Source: Cucumibacter marinus DSM 18995 (GTDB taxonomy: Bacteria; Pseudomonadota; Alphaproteobacteria; Rhizobiales; Devosiaceae). Taken from it: a DNA stretch of 64,000 nucleotides. The stretch is taken from positions 1 through 64,000 of the forward strand of contig NZ_AUCR01000011.1 in assembly GCF_000429865.1 (NCBI RefSeq), read 5' to 3'. The stretch's first letter is position 1; the number at the start of each line of letters is the position of its first letter. The notes below the pieces were generated by a model, which saw only the letters and a program-made list of their open reading frames with translations, was not told the origin of the DNA and made no database searches. The translations under genes were made by a program, and so were the position numbers. Shown here piece after piece: positions 1 to 9,368 of this stretch.

Positions 1-18
1 AGTAGTGCACCGTGCGCT

Positions 19-124
19 CCCTCTCCCCGCCGGGGAGAGGGTTGGGGTGAGGGGCTCTGTTCTGCCTCAGCCAAGGCCCCCTCACCCGATCCTTCGGATC
101 GACCTCTCCCCCAAGGGAGAGGTG
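19..124. repeat. REP-like palindromic repeat pair
   Basis: Three inverted repeats lie in a row. CCCTCTCCCC at 19-28 pairs with GGGGAGAGGG at 32-41. GATCC/GGATC pair at 88-100 around TTC. ACCTCTCCC at 102-110 pairs with GGGAGAGGT at 115-123. The flanking GGGTGAGGGG and CCCCCTCACCC also face each other, so the whole segment could fold as one long hairpin. This looks like the extragenic palindromic elements common in Rhizobiales intergenic regions. It has no coding potential. Confidence 0.7.
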
Positions 125-228
125 AAACCCGTGCCTGCCTGATTGAGGTCCGGGACAGGGCGAAGATTGTAGCTGTTCAACCCTTCGAGCGGCCTTTCGA
201 GCATAGCTCTCAAGGCGTTCTTTCGCTT

Positions 229-251
229 CCAAAGGTCCACCGGACCTTTGG
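229..251. repeat. Perfect inverted repeat downstream of xth
   Basis: A perfect 10-bp stem (CCAAAGGTCC / GGACCTTTGG) with a 3-nt loop sits about 50 bp past the xth stop codon. No T tract follows on either strand, so it is not a canonical intrinsic terminator. It may be an mRNA 3'-end stabiliser or another REP unit. The rest of 1-301 holds only the REP-like repeats and no convincing gene. Confidence 0.5.
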
Positions 252-301
252 ATCAGGCGTTGCCCGACCGCTCCTCACTCCCTCACGCCGGCGGGCTGGC
301 T

Positions 302-1102
302 TCACGCGATGCGGGCGAGGACGGGGACGTGGTCGGAAGGCTTTTCGGTCCAGCCGCGGGCCTCGCGGATGACTTCGACCTGAGAACAGTGAGGCGCGAT
401 GGCCGGGCTCGACCAGATATGGTCGAGGCGCCGGCCGCGGTCGGAGGCCTCCCAATCTCGGGCGCGGTAGCTCCACCAGGAATAGACCCGTTCCTCCAGC
501 GGGATGTGCTGACGCACCAGATCCACCCAGTTGCGGCGATCGCGCAAGGCATCAAGGGTCTCGGTCTCGATCGGGGTGTGGCTGACGACTTTGAGGAGCT
601 GCTTGTGGCTCCAGACATCGTTTTCATGCGGGGCGATGTTGAAATCGCCCACAAGGATATGCCCGGCGTCGAATTCGGGGGTGTCGAACCAGTCCTTGAG
701 TTCGGCGAGGAAGTCGAGCTTGTGGCGGAACTTGGGATTGATCTCCGGGTTGGGTTCGTCACCGCCGGCGGGGATATAGAAATTATGCAGACGCGCCGGA
801 CCCGCGGCGGTGTCGATCAGGGCCGAGACATGACGCGAATCGCCCATGGCACAGAATTCGCGGCGGTCGATGTCGCCAAGCGGCTGTTTCGATACGATGG
901 CGACGCCGTGATAGCCCTTTTGCCCGTTGACCGCCTGATGGGTGTAGCCGGCCTCGGCGAAGGCCTTTTGCGGGAACTGGTCGTTCTGGCACTTGATCTC
1001 CTGCAGGCACAGGATGTCGGGCTGCTTGTCGGCGAGAAAGTCCAGCACCATGGGCAAGCGCAGGCGGACGGAATTGATGTTCCAGGTGGCAAGAAGCGGC
1101 AA
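302..1102 (-). CDS. xth: Exodeoxyribonuclease III (AP endonuclease family 1)
   Basis: Base-excision repair enzyme: 5' AP endonuclease and 3'-5' exonuclease acting on abasic and oxidised DNA. The 266 aa match the family length of about 268. Family motifs are visible in order: ATWNINSVR at the N-terminus, LQEIK (metal-binding Glu), the FYIPAGGDEPN segment, GDFNIAP (catalytic Asp/Asn) and the C-terminal SDHVPV His. The start is taken as TTG at 1102 because homology begins there and GGAGATCG lies just upstream; the frame stays open further upstream, but that extension has no family resemblance. It follows lolA and ftsK on the same strand, an arrangement I recall as common in Hyphomicrobiales. Confidence 0.95.
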   Translation of the reverse strand: MPLLATWNINSVRLRLPMVLDFLADKQPDILCLQEIKCQNDQFPQKAFAEAGYTHQAVNGQKGYHGVAIVSKQPLGDIDRREFCAMGDSRHVSALIDTAAGPARLHNFYIPAGGDEPNPEINPKFRHKLDFLAELKDWFDTPEFDAGHILVGDFNIAPHENDVWSHKQLLKVVSHTPIETETLDALRDRRNWVDLVRQHIPLEERVYSWWSYRARDWEASDRGRRLDHIWSSPAIAPHCSQVEVIREARGWTEKPSDHVPVLARIA

Positions 1103-1221
1103 GGACGATCTCCGGGCGCGATCAGAAAAGAAACAACCGGCGCCCGATAAGGCCGCCGGTTGATCATGTTGCGCATCCGGGCGGCGCGCTGCAAGCGCCG
1201 CTCGCCACAATTCACATCAGG

Positions 1222-1911
1222 TCAGTTGTTGTTGGAGACGAAATCCGGATTGATCGAGAAATAATTGCGCGGAATTTCGACATTGGTCCGGGTGTCGAAG
1301 ATCGAAAAGGTCAGCTCGCCGCCATTGGGCTCGATCAGGCTCCACTGGATAAGGTCCTTGGAGACGGTCTCAAAGATCAGCGTGACTTCGACCACCCCGA
1401 TTGGCGTGTCATCGGCCAGCGAGACGGCGATCAACTCACGGGTGACGGGCTCGGGCACTTCCTCGGTCGGCTCGGGGGTGTCGTCGAAGATGATGACGTC
1501 GGTCAGATTGGCCGACAGCAGATCAATGCGGTCGGAGAGGAACTGGCGCAGCGGCACCTTGTCCTGCGGATAGGCGGTCGAAGTCTTCTCGCGCCTGTCG
1601 ACCACGTAGAAGCCCTGGCCCGCAGTGATGATCTCGGTGAAAGAGGGCGGGCCATAGCGGAAGCGGATCTTGTTGGGTCGGGCCAGCCAGAACACGCCTT
1701 CGAGCCGGTCGCCATTGGCATTCACCTGCAGGAAGCGGCCGACCATGGTGCGGATGTCGGTGTGGTGCTGGGAGATCTCGTTGATCAGCGTGATCTCGCG
1801 CTCGGTCAACTGGCGGTCGAGAGCCCGGGCCGGGGTCTGGGCGAACAGCAGGACCGCAAAGGCGATCAGAACCGCCTGGGCGAAAAGACTGCGGAAGACA
1901 AATCGGGTCAT
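1222..1911 (-). CDS. lolA: LolA-family outer-membrane lipoprotein carrier
   Basis: Predicted periplasmic chaperone that receives lipoproteins from LolCDE and carries them to the outer membrane. An N-terminal signal peptide (hydrophobic AQAVLIAFAVLLFA ending near ARA) is followed by the LolA beta-barrel pattern: the helix with ISQHHTDIRTMVGRFLQ, G-x-FWLARPNKIRFRY, GFYVVDRREK, and the PL-x-x-L-x-D region before LSANL. I chose the Met at 1911 (GGAAAG upstream); an in-frame Met eight codons earlier is possible. It contains a Pro/Glu-rich insert near the middle (TPEPTEEVPEPV), which is unusual. It lies between ftsK and xth, all co-oriented. Confidence 0.85.
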   Translation of the reverse strand: MTRFVFRSLFAQAVLIAFAVLLFAQTPARALDRQLTEREITLINEISQHHTDIRTMVGRFLQVNANGDRLEGVFWLARPNKIRFRYGPPSFTEIITAGQGFYVVDRREKTSTAYPQDKVPLRQFLSDRIDLLSANLTDVIIFDDTPEPTEEVPEPVTRELIAVSLADDTPIGVVEVTLIFETVSKDLIQWSLIEPNGGELTFSIFDTRTNVEIPRNYFSINPDFVSNNN

Positions 1912-2107
1912 CTTGGCTTTCCGGAATGCTGGCATGGCAGGACGCTTCCAAAGGGACGCTGGTTGGAGACACCTAGAAGGCGATCATTGAAACAGAATTT
2001 GCTTCTCTCCGCCTAGGGGGCAAATGCGGCAAGAGCGCGTCGCCCCCCTGAAGGGCGGGTCGGACCGGCTCGAAAATGACCCGCTGGTTCCTTGTCCCGC
2101 GTCCGGC

Positions 2108-4816
2108 TCAGTAAGCGGTCTCTGAGTCGCCCACCAGCACTTCGCGCTTGCCCGCATGGTTGGCCGGGGAAATGACCCCCTCCTGCTCCATGCGCTCGAT
2201 GAGGGTCGCAGCGCGATTATAACCGATCGAGAGGCGGCGCTGGATATAGCTCGTCGAGGCCTTGCGGTCATTGAGAACGATGTTGACGGCTTTGTCGTAA
2301 AGCTCGTCACCCGACGAAGCGAGGTTCGAGCCGGGCACGCCATCTTCGCCCTCATCATCGTCTTCGGTGATGTTGTCGAGATATTCGGGCGTGCCCTGGG
2401 CCTTCAGGTGAGAGACCACGTCCTCGACTTCTCCATCCGAGACGAAGGGGCCATGCAGGCGCTTTATGCGGCTGCCGCCAGCCATATAGAGCATGTCGCC
2501 CATGCCCAGAAGCTGTTCGGCGCCCTGCTCGCCCAGAATGGTGCGGCTGTCGATCTTGGAGGTGACCTGGAAGGAAATCCGGGTCGGGAAGTTGGCCTTG
2601 ATGGTGCCGGTGATGACATCGACCGAAGGACGCTGGGTGGCCATGATCAGGTGGATGCCGGCGGCACGGGCCATCTGGGCCAGGCGCTGGATGGCGCCTT
2701 CGATGTCCTTGCCCGCGACCATCATCAGGTCGGCCATCTCGTCGACGATGACGACGATATAGGGGAGCGGTTCGAGATCGAATTCCTCGCTCTCGAAGAT
2801 CGGCTCGCCGGTTTCGCGATTGAACCCGGTCTGCACGGTACGGGTGAGGATCTCGCCCTTTTTCTGGGCTTCGCCGACACGGGCATTGAAGCCGTCGATA
2901 TTGCGGACCCCGATCTTCGACATCTTCTTGTAGCGGTCCTCCATCTCGCGGACCGCCCATTTGAGACCGGTCACGGCCTTGGCCGGATCGGTGATCACAG
3001 GGGTCAGCAGATGGGGGATGCCATCATAGATCGAAAGTTCGAGCATTTTCGGATCGATCATGATCAGCCGGCATTCCTCCGGGCGGAACCGGTAGAGGAG
3101 CGACAGAATCATGGTGTTGACCGCGACCGACTTGCCCGAGCCGGTGGTGCCCGCGATCAGCAAGTGGGGCATGCGGGCGAGATCGGCGATGATCGGTTCG
3201 CCGCCAATGGTCTTGCCAAGGCAGAGCGGCAGCTTGCCCTTCATCTTCTCGAAGTCGGCGGAGCCAAGGATCTCGCGCAGATAGACGGTTTCGCGGGTCT
3301 GGTTGGGCAGTTCGATGCCGATGGCATTGCGTCCGGGCACCACGGCCACACGCGCGGAGACCGCACTCATCGAGCGGGCGATATCGTCGGCAAGACCGAT
3401 GACGCGCGAAGACTTGATGCCGGGGGCCGGCTCGAGTTCGTAAAGGGTGACGACGGGGCCGGGACGGACATTGATGATGTCGCCCTTGACGCCGAAATCC
3501 TCGAGGACCCCTTCAAGCTGGCGGGCGTTGTTTTCGAGGGCTTCGGGGGTGAGTTCGGCCGAACGCTGGCCGCCCCGCGCCTCGGCGAGGAAGCTGAGCT
3601 CGGGCAGTTCGAATTCACCCGAATCGAGCAGTGAGGCCTGGGCTTCGAGCACCTGGCGCTTGCCCGGCACGATGCGCGGCACGGCAGCGCGCACGCGCGG
3701 CTTTGCAGGGGGCGCCGGTTCGGCGCCGGGGACGTCTGTCAGTTCGCCGTCGCGCAGCAGGCGGGCAATGCCGTCTTCCTCGGAATATTCGAACTCGGCA
3801 GCGTCGAAATCATAGCGTTCTTCGTAGCCGCCCTGGCTCGAATGATCGTCACGGCGGTCACGGCGGGACGAATCATAGTCATCGATCGCCAGTTCGTCGC
3901 CGAACGGAGCTTCACGTGAATCATCGCCATAGTCGGCGTTCTCGTCATCGTAACCGAGCCAGGGTTCGGTGCGATTGCCACCCCTTTCGAGGGAGGGCTC
4001 GACTGCGGCTTCGCGCCAGCTGACATCGGCCTCTTCCTTCTTTTCTGCTTTGCGGGTGCGCCACCAGGCCCGCAGCTTCATATTGGCGCGATAGGCGGCG
4101 TGGGTTGCAGCGCCCATGCCGACCGAGCCCATGGCGCCCAAAATGGCGAAGATGCGCCGGCCGGCAGTTTCGGCCTCGATGTCGCGCGCTTCGGGCTCGA
4201 CTTCGGGAACATCGTCGGGCTCGACCGGCTGCAGCGTGCCGCGGCGGCTGACCGAAAAATAGAGCGGCACCAGCGCCAGCGGCGCGAGAATCAGTGCGTA
4301 GATGGCGGCAGCCAGGCCCGAAGGCGGCGCGCCGGTGACAAGGGCAGCCAATGCCGAAAAGCCGTGGCCGATCACCCCGCCAAGTCCAATGGGCAGCACC
4401 CAGGTCTCAGGCGCGGGGACGCAGGCGAAAATGCCGGCGGCGATGATCGAGGCAACGAGCCAGAACAGGACCCTCAGCCCCCAGCGTTTGGGCGGGCGAT
4501 TGCGGATCAGTGAGGCGCTCCACAGAAGCGGCGGCGTCATGACAATCAGCGCGCCGAGCCCGAAGAACTGGATCAACAGATCGGCGATGACCGCGCCAGG
4601 CGCACCCATCCAGTTGGCGGGCGCCGCGTCAACGGCGTTGGACAGGCTCGGATCGCCGGCAGACCAGCTGGCGAGGGACGCCAGGGCGAACAGGCAAAAG
4701 GCAAATCCGGCGACGCCGATGGCGCGCAGCGGAATGCGGATGGCGATAGCGTTAGGGGCGGGGCGATGGTCGAGCGCTTGGGAAGACGGCATGCCGACAA
4801 ATGGTCCGATACTCAA
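2108..4816 (-). CDS. ftsK: DNA translocase FtsK
   Basis: Septum-anchored, ATP-driven DNA pump that clears the chromosome terminus during division and activates XerCD at dif. The 902 residues show the expected order. About four membrane helices occupy residues 25-190. An acidic, low-complexity linker follows, roughly 200-380. The RecA-like motor has Walker A GTTGSGKS near residue 555 and Walker [14 protein letters not shown]. The last 65 residues form the winged-helix gamma domain that reads polar sequences ([25 protein letters not shown]). The length is within the family range and nothing appears missing. It may be transcribed alone or lead into lolA and xth, with a 196-nt gap that shows no obvious terminator. 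Confidence 0.97.
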   Translation of the reverse strand: MSIGPFVGMPSSQALDHRPAPNAIAIRIPLRAIGVAGFAFCLFALASLASWSAGDPSLSNAVDAAPANWMGAPGAVIADLLIQFFGLGALIVMTPPLLWSASLIRNRPPKRWGLRVLFWLVASIIAAGIFACVPAPETWVLPIGLGGVIGHGFSALAALVTGAPPSGLAAAIYALILAPLALVPLYFSVSRRGTLQPVEPDDVPEVEPEARDIEAETAGRRIFAILGAMGSVGMGAATHAAYRANMKLRAWWRTRKAEKKEEADVSWREAAVEPSLERGGNRTEPWLGYDDENADYGDDSREAPFGDELAIDDYDSSRRDRRDDHSSQGGYEERYDFDAAEFEYSEEDGIARLLRDGELTDVPGAEPAPPAKPRVRAAVPRIVPGKRQVLEAQASLLDSGEFELPELSFLAEARGGQRSAELTPEALENNARQLEGVLEDFGVKGDIINVRPGPVVTLYELEPAPGIKSSRVIGLADDIARSMSAVSARVAVVPGRNAIGIELPNQTRETVYLREILGSADFEKMKGKLPLCLGKTIGGEPIIADLARMPHLLIAGTTGSGKSVAVNTMILSLLYRFRPEECRLIMIDPKMLELSIYDGIPHLLTPVITDPAKAVTGLKWAVREMEDRYKKMSKIGVRNIDGFNARVGEAQKKGEILTRTVQTGFNRETGEPIFESEEFDLEPLPYIVVIVDEMADLMMVAGKDIEGAIQRLAQMARAAGIHLIMATQRPSVDVITGTIKANFPTRISFQVTSKIDSRTILGEQGAEQLLGMGDMLYMAGGSRIKRLHGPFVSDGEVEDVVSHLKAQGTPEYLDNITEDDDEGEDGVPGSNLASSGDELYDKAVNIVLNDRKASTSYIQRRLSIGYNRAATLIERMEQEGVISPANHAGKREVLVGDSETAY

Positions 4817-4964
4817 TGAACACGAAACGGATGGGGCGAGCCTAGCAGGGCATGGTTAACCCGGTTTTAAGGGTGGTCGACAATGTGGGCCAAGGTGTTG
4901 AACTTGGTCGGCCGAGGTGTTGAGAGGGTTCGAAGAGCCCGAAAATCATGGGGTCCGCGAGTAC

Positions 4965-5001
4965 AAAAAGAACCGGCCCCGGGTCGCCCCGGGGCCGGTT
5001 C
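4965..5001 (-). terminator. Intrinsic terminator after amtB
   Basis: A 13-bp GC-rich stem (GAACCGGCCCCGGG-type arms at 4970-4983 and 4988-5001) with a 4-nt loop is followed on the minus strand by five T residues (4965-4969). It lies 24 bp past the amtB stop codon and should end the glnK-amtB transcript. The remainder of 4817-4964 is the ftsK leader and shows nothing else that I recognise. Confidence 0.9.
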
Positions 5002-5024
5002 CGCGATGCGGGCTTCCGGATTGG

Positions 5025-6425
5025 CTAGAACTCCGGATAAGCCTCCAGCCCGACCTCGGTCTTGTCGAGGCCCAGCCGCTCCTCCTCCTCGGAGACGCGA
5101 ATGCCCATGGTCGCCTTCAGGGCCAGCCAGACGATGCCGCTGGTGACGGTGACGAAGACGCCCACGATGACGATGGATGCGACCTGGCCGAACAGGCTCG
5201 CATCGGGGTTGGTGATGACGACAGCGAGCGTGCCCCAGATGCCTGCGAACAGGTGCACCGGGATGGCGCCGACCACATCGTCGATCTTGAGACGGTCGAG
5301 CATCGGGACGGCGAAGACCACGATCACGCCACCAACGCCACCAATCAGGGCCGCCATGCCCAGACCCGGGGTCAACGGCTCGGCGGTGATCGAGACCAGA
5401 CCGGCAAGGGCGCCGTTGAGCACCATGGTCAGATCGACCTTCTTGTAGATGAGCTGGGTCAGCAAGAGGGCGGCGACGGCACCGCCGGCGGCACCCATAT
5501 TGGTGTTGGCGAAGATGCGCGAGACATCAGCGGCATCACCAACCGAACCCAGCGCGAGCTGCGAACCGCCATTGAAGCCGAACCAGCCGAGCCACAGGAT
5601 GAAGGTCCCCAGCGTTGCCAGAGGCATGGAAGAGCCGGGCATGGCGGTGGAGGTGCCATCCTTGTTGTAGCGGCCGGTGCGGGCCCCGAGGATGATCGCG
5701 CCGACAAGCGCGGCCCAGCCACCAACAGAGTGGACGACGGTCGAGCCGGCGAAATCGAGGAAGCCGAGCTGGGTGTCGAGGAAGCCACCGCCCCATTTCC
5801 AGGCCGCCTGCACCGGGTAGATGAGACCGGTCAGGACAACGATGAAGATGAGGAAGGGCCAGAGCTTGATGCGTTCGGCAAGGGTGCCAGAGACGATCGA
5901 GGCGGTGGTGGCGCAGAACATCAGCTGGAAAAAGAAGTCCGAGCCGGTCGTGGCGTAGGAGAGGTCGTCTGCCGCTTCCGGCGCAACCCCCACCGCCTCG
6001 AGCACCGCGGTGCCGATGGCACCGAGATACCCCACGATATAGGGCCCGTCTTCGCCCTGGGCTTCATAGCCAATCATCCAGCTATCGCCCGGATACATCA
6101 GCTTGTAGCCGATGAGGTAATAGGCAAGGCCGGCAATGGCGAAGAGGGAAATGTTCTTCAAAAGCTGCATGGCGACGTTCTTGCGCCGCACCAGCCCGGC
6201 TTCAAGCATGGCGAAGCCGGCGGCCATCCACATGACGAGGAAGCCGGAAATAAGGAACAAAAGGGTGTTGAGAATGAAGACCGTCTGCTCGGCGGGCGCA
6301 CCGGAGGATGCTGCCTCGGCGACGGCGGTGGCGGGTTCGACCGCCTCCTGTGCGAAGCCCGAACCGGTGAAGGCGATGATCGCCAGGGCCGGCAGGGTTT
6401 TCAGGGCGAGCGCTTTTGCGTTCAT
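5025..6425 (-). CDS. amtB: Ammonium transporter AmtB
   Basis: Inner-membrane ammonium channel of the Amt/Mep/Rh family, used when ammonium is scarce. The 466 residues begin with a cleavable-looking signal (hydrophobic stretch ending GFAQE), then about 11 membrane helices. Both pore histidines are visible: VHSVGGW (His168-type) and VHLFAGIWG (His318-type). The GWFGFNGGS segment is also typical. RBS AGGAGAG lies just before the ATG. It lies 23 bp downstream of glnK, so the pair should be one NtrC/sigma-54-driven operon ended by the terminator at 4965-5001. GlnK normally plugs the channel when nitrogen is sufficient. Confidence 0.97.
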   Translation of the reverse strand: MNAKALALKTLPALAIIAFTGSGFAQEAVEPATAVAEAASSGAPAEQTVFILNTLLFLISGFLVMWMAAGFAMLEAGLVRRKNVAMQLLKNISLFAIAGLAYYLIGYKLMYPGDSWMIGYEAQGEDGPYIVGYLGAIGTAVLEAVGVAPEAADDLSYATTGSDFFFQLMFCATTASIVSGTLAERIKLWPFLIFIVVLTGLIYPVQAAWKWGGGFLDTQLGFLDFAGSTVVHSVGGWAALVGAIILGARTGRYNKDGTSTAMPGSSMPLATLGTFILWLGWFGFNGGSQLALGSVGDAADVSRIFANTNMGAAGGAVAALLLTQLIYKKVDLTMVLNGALAGLVSITAEPLTPGLGMAALIGGVGGVIVVFAVPMLDRLKIDDVVGAIPVHLFAGIWGTLAVVITNPDASLFGQVASIVIVGVFVTVTSGIVWLALKATMGIRVSEEEERLGLDKTEVGLEAYPEF

Positions 6426-6448
6426 TGTTCTCTCCTGAGTGAAAATGC

Positions 6449-6787
6449 CTACAGCGCGTCGGCGCCGGTCTCACCGGTGCGCACGCGAATGACGTCGTTG
6501 AGATCGAGGGTGAAGATCTTGCCGTCTCCGACCCGGCCGGTGCGGGCGGTTTCGGCGATGAGCTGGGTCACTTCGGCGGCGCGGTCGGCCGGCACCGCGA
6601 TCTCAAGCTTGAGCTTGGGAATGAAGTGAACCGTGTATTCGGCCCCACGATAGATTTCGGAGTGACCTTTCTGGCGGCCGTAACCCTTGACCTCGGTCAC
6701 GGTCATGCCGGTGACGTCATGGGCCGCCAGCGCTTCGCGGACAGGTTCGAGCCGCGATGGCTTGATGATGGCGATAATCAGTTTCAT
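6449..6787 (-). CDS. glnK: Nitrogen regulatory protein P-II (GlnK)
   Basis: Trimeric nitrogen and 2-oxoglutarate sensor; when unmodified it docks on AmtB and blocks ammonium uptake. It has 112 residues, the exact family length. The T-loop carries the uridylylation site Tyr51 (GHSEIYRGAEY), and the C-terminal signature TGRVGDGKIF is intact. RBS GGAGG precedes the ATG. Because it is linked to amtB it is called glnK rather than glnB. The sigma-54 element at 6828-6844 and the NtrC-type palindrome at 6930-6946 indicate induction during nitrogen limitation. Confidence 0.97.
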   Translation of the reverse strand: MKLIIAIIKPSRLEPVREALAAHDVTGMTVTEVKGYGRQKGHSEIYRGAEYTVHFIPKLKLEIAVPADRAAEVTQLIAETARTGRVGDGKIFTLDLNDVIRVRTGETGADAL

Positions 6788-6827
6788 TTCGTCCTCCAGG
6801 GCGAGGTGATGGACATCGCCCTTTCAG

Positions 6828-6844
6828 ACTCAAGCCGCGTGCCA
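6828..6844 (-). promoter_or_regulatory. Sigma-54 promoter of glnK-amtB
   Basis: Read on the minus strand, TGGCACG-CGGC-TTGAG matches the RpoN consensus TGGCACG-N4-TTGCW closely, with correct -24/-12 spacing. The -12 element lies about 40 nt upstream of the glnK ATG. The sequence match is direct; use by RpoN is inferred from the consensus and from the well-known nitrogen control of glnK-amtB operons. Confidence 0.9.
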
Positions 6845-6929
6845 GAATCGGCATGCCGTCGTAACACTATGAAATTATGAGAGTTTTGCGGAAGCCATCA
6901 AATCAGGCGGTTTCCTGTTTCGTTAATTG

Positions 6930-6946
6930 TGCACAATTTGTGTGCA
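6930..6946. promoter_or_regulatory. NtrC-type enhancer palindrome
   Basis: TGCACA-ATTTG-TGTGCA is a perfect 17-bp palindrome apart from its centre. It agrees with the NtrC site TGCACC-N5-GGTGCA except at the innermost position of each arm. It lies about 90 bp upstream of the -24 element, a normal enhancer distance. It sits between glnK and the divergent ubiH-like gene. The rest of 6788-7092 shows no other clear signal. Confidence 0.75.
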
Positions 6947-7092
6947 GGATTTCGCCGTTGATGACAAAATATGCAGCGATGAGCGCGACGGTTTGCCCTG
7001 ATGCATCGCCCTTGCAGGGGAATGCTGCCGGGTCCAATTAGAAGTGTTGGCAAAGCGAGGGGTGCGCCCGCCTCGCAACAGGGAGACCGGCC

Positions 7093-8364
7093 ATGACGCA
7101 ATCCCAGACCCGAGCCGAAACCCGCGCGGATAGCGGCGCCAGGACCGTCGGCTGCGATATCGCGATCATCGGCGGCGGGCCGGTGGGGCTGACGCTGGCG
7201 ATCGCGCTCAAACGCTTCGCGCCGGGCATGGAGATCGTGCTTGTCGATGCCCGCCCGTTGGCGGTGCCCAAGGATGAACGCTCAACCGCGATCTCGGCCG
7301 GGGTCAGTTCGGTCTTCGATGCGATCGGGGTGTGGGCGCCGATGGCGAAGGGCGCCGAACCGATCCGGTCGATGAAAATCACCGATAGCGGCAAGGGCGA
7401 TCTTTACCGGCCGCTTTTTCTCGGCTTCGAAGGTCATGTGGGATCGGGCCAGCCCTTTGCGCATATGGTTCCGAACCGGATCACGGCCGAAGCGCTGATC
7501 GGGGCGATCACCGATTGCGGGGTCGAGGTCATCGCGCCAGACAAGGTGGTGGACCGCGATATCTCCAACCCGGTCAAGGCCAGGCTGACGCTGGAAAGCG
7601 GAACCACGATTGAAGCAGCGTTGGTGATCGGTGCGGATGGCGGGCGTTCGGCCCTGCGCGCCATGGCCGGGATCGATGTGATCCGGCACGATTATGACCA
7701 GATGGGACTGGTGGCAACGATCGGACATGAATTCGATCATGACGGCGTGGCCTATGAGCATTTCCTGCCCGCGGGACCGTTTGCCAGCCTGCCGCTGCCG
7801 GATCGGCAATCCTCGCTGGTGTGGACCGAGCGGACAAAAGATGCACAGGCCCTGATGGCGCTCGATGAAGACGCGATTGCCCGCGAGATCGAACAGCGTA
7901 TGGGCTCGACACTGGGCAAGGTGACGCTCAAATCTCCGGTCCAGGGATTCCCGCTGGCGATGGTGCTGGCGCGCTCGATGGTGGCCGAACGGCTGGCGCT
8001 TGTCGGGGATGCCGCCCATGTGGTGCACCCGATTGCCGGGCAGGGGCTTAATCTGGGGCTCAAGGATGTGGCGGCGCTTGCCGAAGTGATCATCGAGGCG
8101 GCGCGGATCGGGGAAGACATTGGCGCCCCGGATGTGCTCGAGCGTTACCAGCGCTGGCGGCGGTTCGACACCGCGCTGATGGCGATGGTAACCGACGGGA
8201 TGAACCGGCTGTTCTCCAACGATATTGCCCCGGTGCGAATCGCCCGCGATATCGGGCTTGGCGTGGTCGACCGGATCGGGCCGCTCAAGAAGGCGATGAT
8301 CGGCCACGCGGCCGGGATATCCGGGTCAGACGGGCCAAAGCTGCTGCGCGGAATCGGGATTTAG
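7093..8364 (+). CDS. UbiH/UbiF-family FAD-dependent hydroxylase (ubiquinone biosynthesis)
   Basis: Class A flavin monooxygenase predicted to hydroxylate the aromatic ring of a ubiquinone precursor at the inner membrane. The 423 residues contain the dinucleotide motif GGGPVG (27-32), the DG motif GADGGRS (about 183) and the GD motif with the family signature [20 protein letters not shown] (about 302-321). The acidic residue LVDAR after the Rossmann strand contacts the FAD ribose. Alphaproteobacteria often carry UbiL or broad-specificity relatives, so the ring position modified cannot be told from sequence. A leader of about 20 residues precedes the Rossmann fold. It is convergent with the UPF0434 gene; their stop codons overlap by 4 bp. 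Confidence 0.85.
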   Translation: MTQSQTRAETRADSGARTVGCDIAIIGGGPVGLTLAIALKRFAPGMEIVLVDARPLAVPKDERSTAISAGVSSVFDAIGVWAPMAKGAEPIRSMKITDSGKGDLYRPLFLGFEGHVGSGQPFAHMVPNRITAEALIGAITDCGVEVIAPDKVVDRDISNPVKARLTLESGTTIEAALVIGADGGRSALRAMAGIDVIRHDYDQMGLVATIGHEFDHDGVAYEHFLPAGPFASLPLPDRQSSLVWTERTKDAQALMALDEDAIAREIEQRMGSTLGKVTLKSPVQGFPLAMVLARSMVAERLALVGDAAHVVHPIAGQGLNLGLKDVAALAEVIIEAARIGEDIGAPDVLERYQRWRRFDTALMAMVTDGMNRLFSNDIAPVRIARDIGLGVVDRIGPLKKAMIGHAAGISGSDGPKLLRGIGI

Positions 8365-8609
8365 CGTTCGAGCCGGTCGACTTCTTCTTCCGAGATCGGA
8401 CGGGCTTCCTCGAGCACCATCTCCGGAATGCCGTCCCGGATCGGAAAGGCGAGCCGGGCGGCAAGGGAAATCAGCTCGGACTTGTCTTCACTCAGGATCA
8501 GCCGCGTCTTGGTGAGCGGACAGACCAGCATGTCGAGAACATGCCGGTCCGGTCCCTGCTGGCCAGCGATCGGGGCACCGGATCTTCGATGATCGGTGGT
8601 GCCGGTCAC
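8361..8609 (-). CDS. Trm112/UPF0434 family protein
   Basis: Small protein (82 aa) of the family that includes E. coli YcaR and yeast Trm112, a zinc-ribbon partner of methyltransferases. The core [13 protein letters not shown]...[17 protein letters not shown]-like region is clear. Only one of the usual cysteines (VCP) remains, so this copy is unlikely to bind zinc. It overlaps the LON-domain gene by 4 bp (ATGA) and is the last gene of a cnoX-LON-UPF0434 run. The N-terminal 20 residues are not conserved in the family and could be an upstream extension. Confidence 0.85.
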   Translation of the reverse strand: MTGTTDHRRSGAPIAGQQGPDRHVLDMLVCPLTKTRLILSEDKSELISLAARLAFPIRDGIPEMVLEEARPISEEEVDRLER

Positions 8610-9274
8610 TGGAGGTTCCGCCCCGGCGCACTGCGCGACATCTCGACTTCGGCGAGGGCGGTCAGCATTTCGGCGCGCTCGCGAAGGGTGGAGGTTTCAA
8701 GCAGGGCCTGACGCTCACGCGGGCCATAGGGCGAGGCCATGACGCAGGAATTAACGAGATCCTCAACCGACATGGCGGTGACATCGTCCCAGTCGATTTC
8801 AAATTCGGCAAAGTCGGCATAGTCGCGCAAGGCCGCCAGAAAGGCGTGGCGGTCGACATCCTCTTCGCCATGGCCTTCCTCGAAATCGGATTCGAAGGGT
8901 GCGCATTCGACCTCTGCCTTGCGGAACGGAGCAAAGCTTTCAACCTCGCTGGCAAGGTTGAAGCGGATGATGCCCATCAGGCCGATCAGATAGCGATTGT
9001 CGGGCCGTTCCTCGAAATGGGTGATGCGGCCAATGGTGCCGATACCGGACAAGGGCGGGCTGTCGCCTTCAGCGGTGGCGCCACCCGGCTCGATGGCCGG
9101 TTGAATGACACCGATCAGCCGGTCGCCAGCCAGGGCATGATCGACCATGGCCAGATAACGCGGCTCGAAGATGTTGAGCGGCAGCACCATGCGCGGCAGC
9201 AAAAGCGCCCCGGCCAGGGGAAAGATCGGCACCTGGTCCGGGATATCGGCGAGGGATCGGATCACCCTTTTCAT
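8606..9274 (-). CDS. LON substrate-binding domain protein (peptidase S16-like)
   Basis: Stand-alone Lon N-terminal (LAN/PUA-like) domain without ATPase or protease domain, 222 aa. Typical motifs are [35 protein letters not shown], and GTIGRI-x-HFE. The function of these free domains is unknown; a role in substrate delivery or stress has been suggested because they sit beside thioredoxin-like chaperones. RBS AGGAAGG precedes the ATG. It is translationally coupled to the UPF0434 gene and follows cnoX by 94 bp. Confidence 0.92.
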   Translation of the reverse strand: MKRVIRSLADIPDQVPIFPLAGALLLPRMVLPLNIFEPRYLAMVDHALAGDRLIGVIQPAIEPGGATAEGDSPPLSGIGTIGRITHFEERPDNRYLIGLMGIIRFNLASEVESFAPFRKAEVECAPFESDFEEGHGEEDVDRHAFLAALRDYADFAEFEIDWDDVTAMSVEDLVNSCVMASPYGPRERQALLETSTLRERAEMLTALAEVEMSRSAPGRNLQ

Positions 9275-9368
9275 GCGGTTTTCCTTCCTGTCCCGCTTAC
9301 GGGGTTCAAGCTCTTGTATTATCGCGTTTCCAAACGGTGAAGCGGTATCAACTTCACCTGGAAATGCT

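Noticed and set aside
248-6629. Long open frames on the plus strand over xth (248-1150), ftsK (2156-3634) and amtB (4917-6629)
   Set aside because: They are antisense shadows of strongly recognised genes in GC-rich DNA; their translations are low-complexity with no family motifs.
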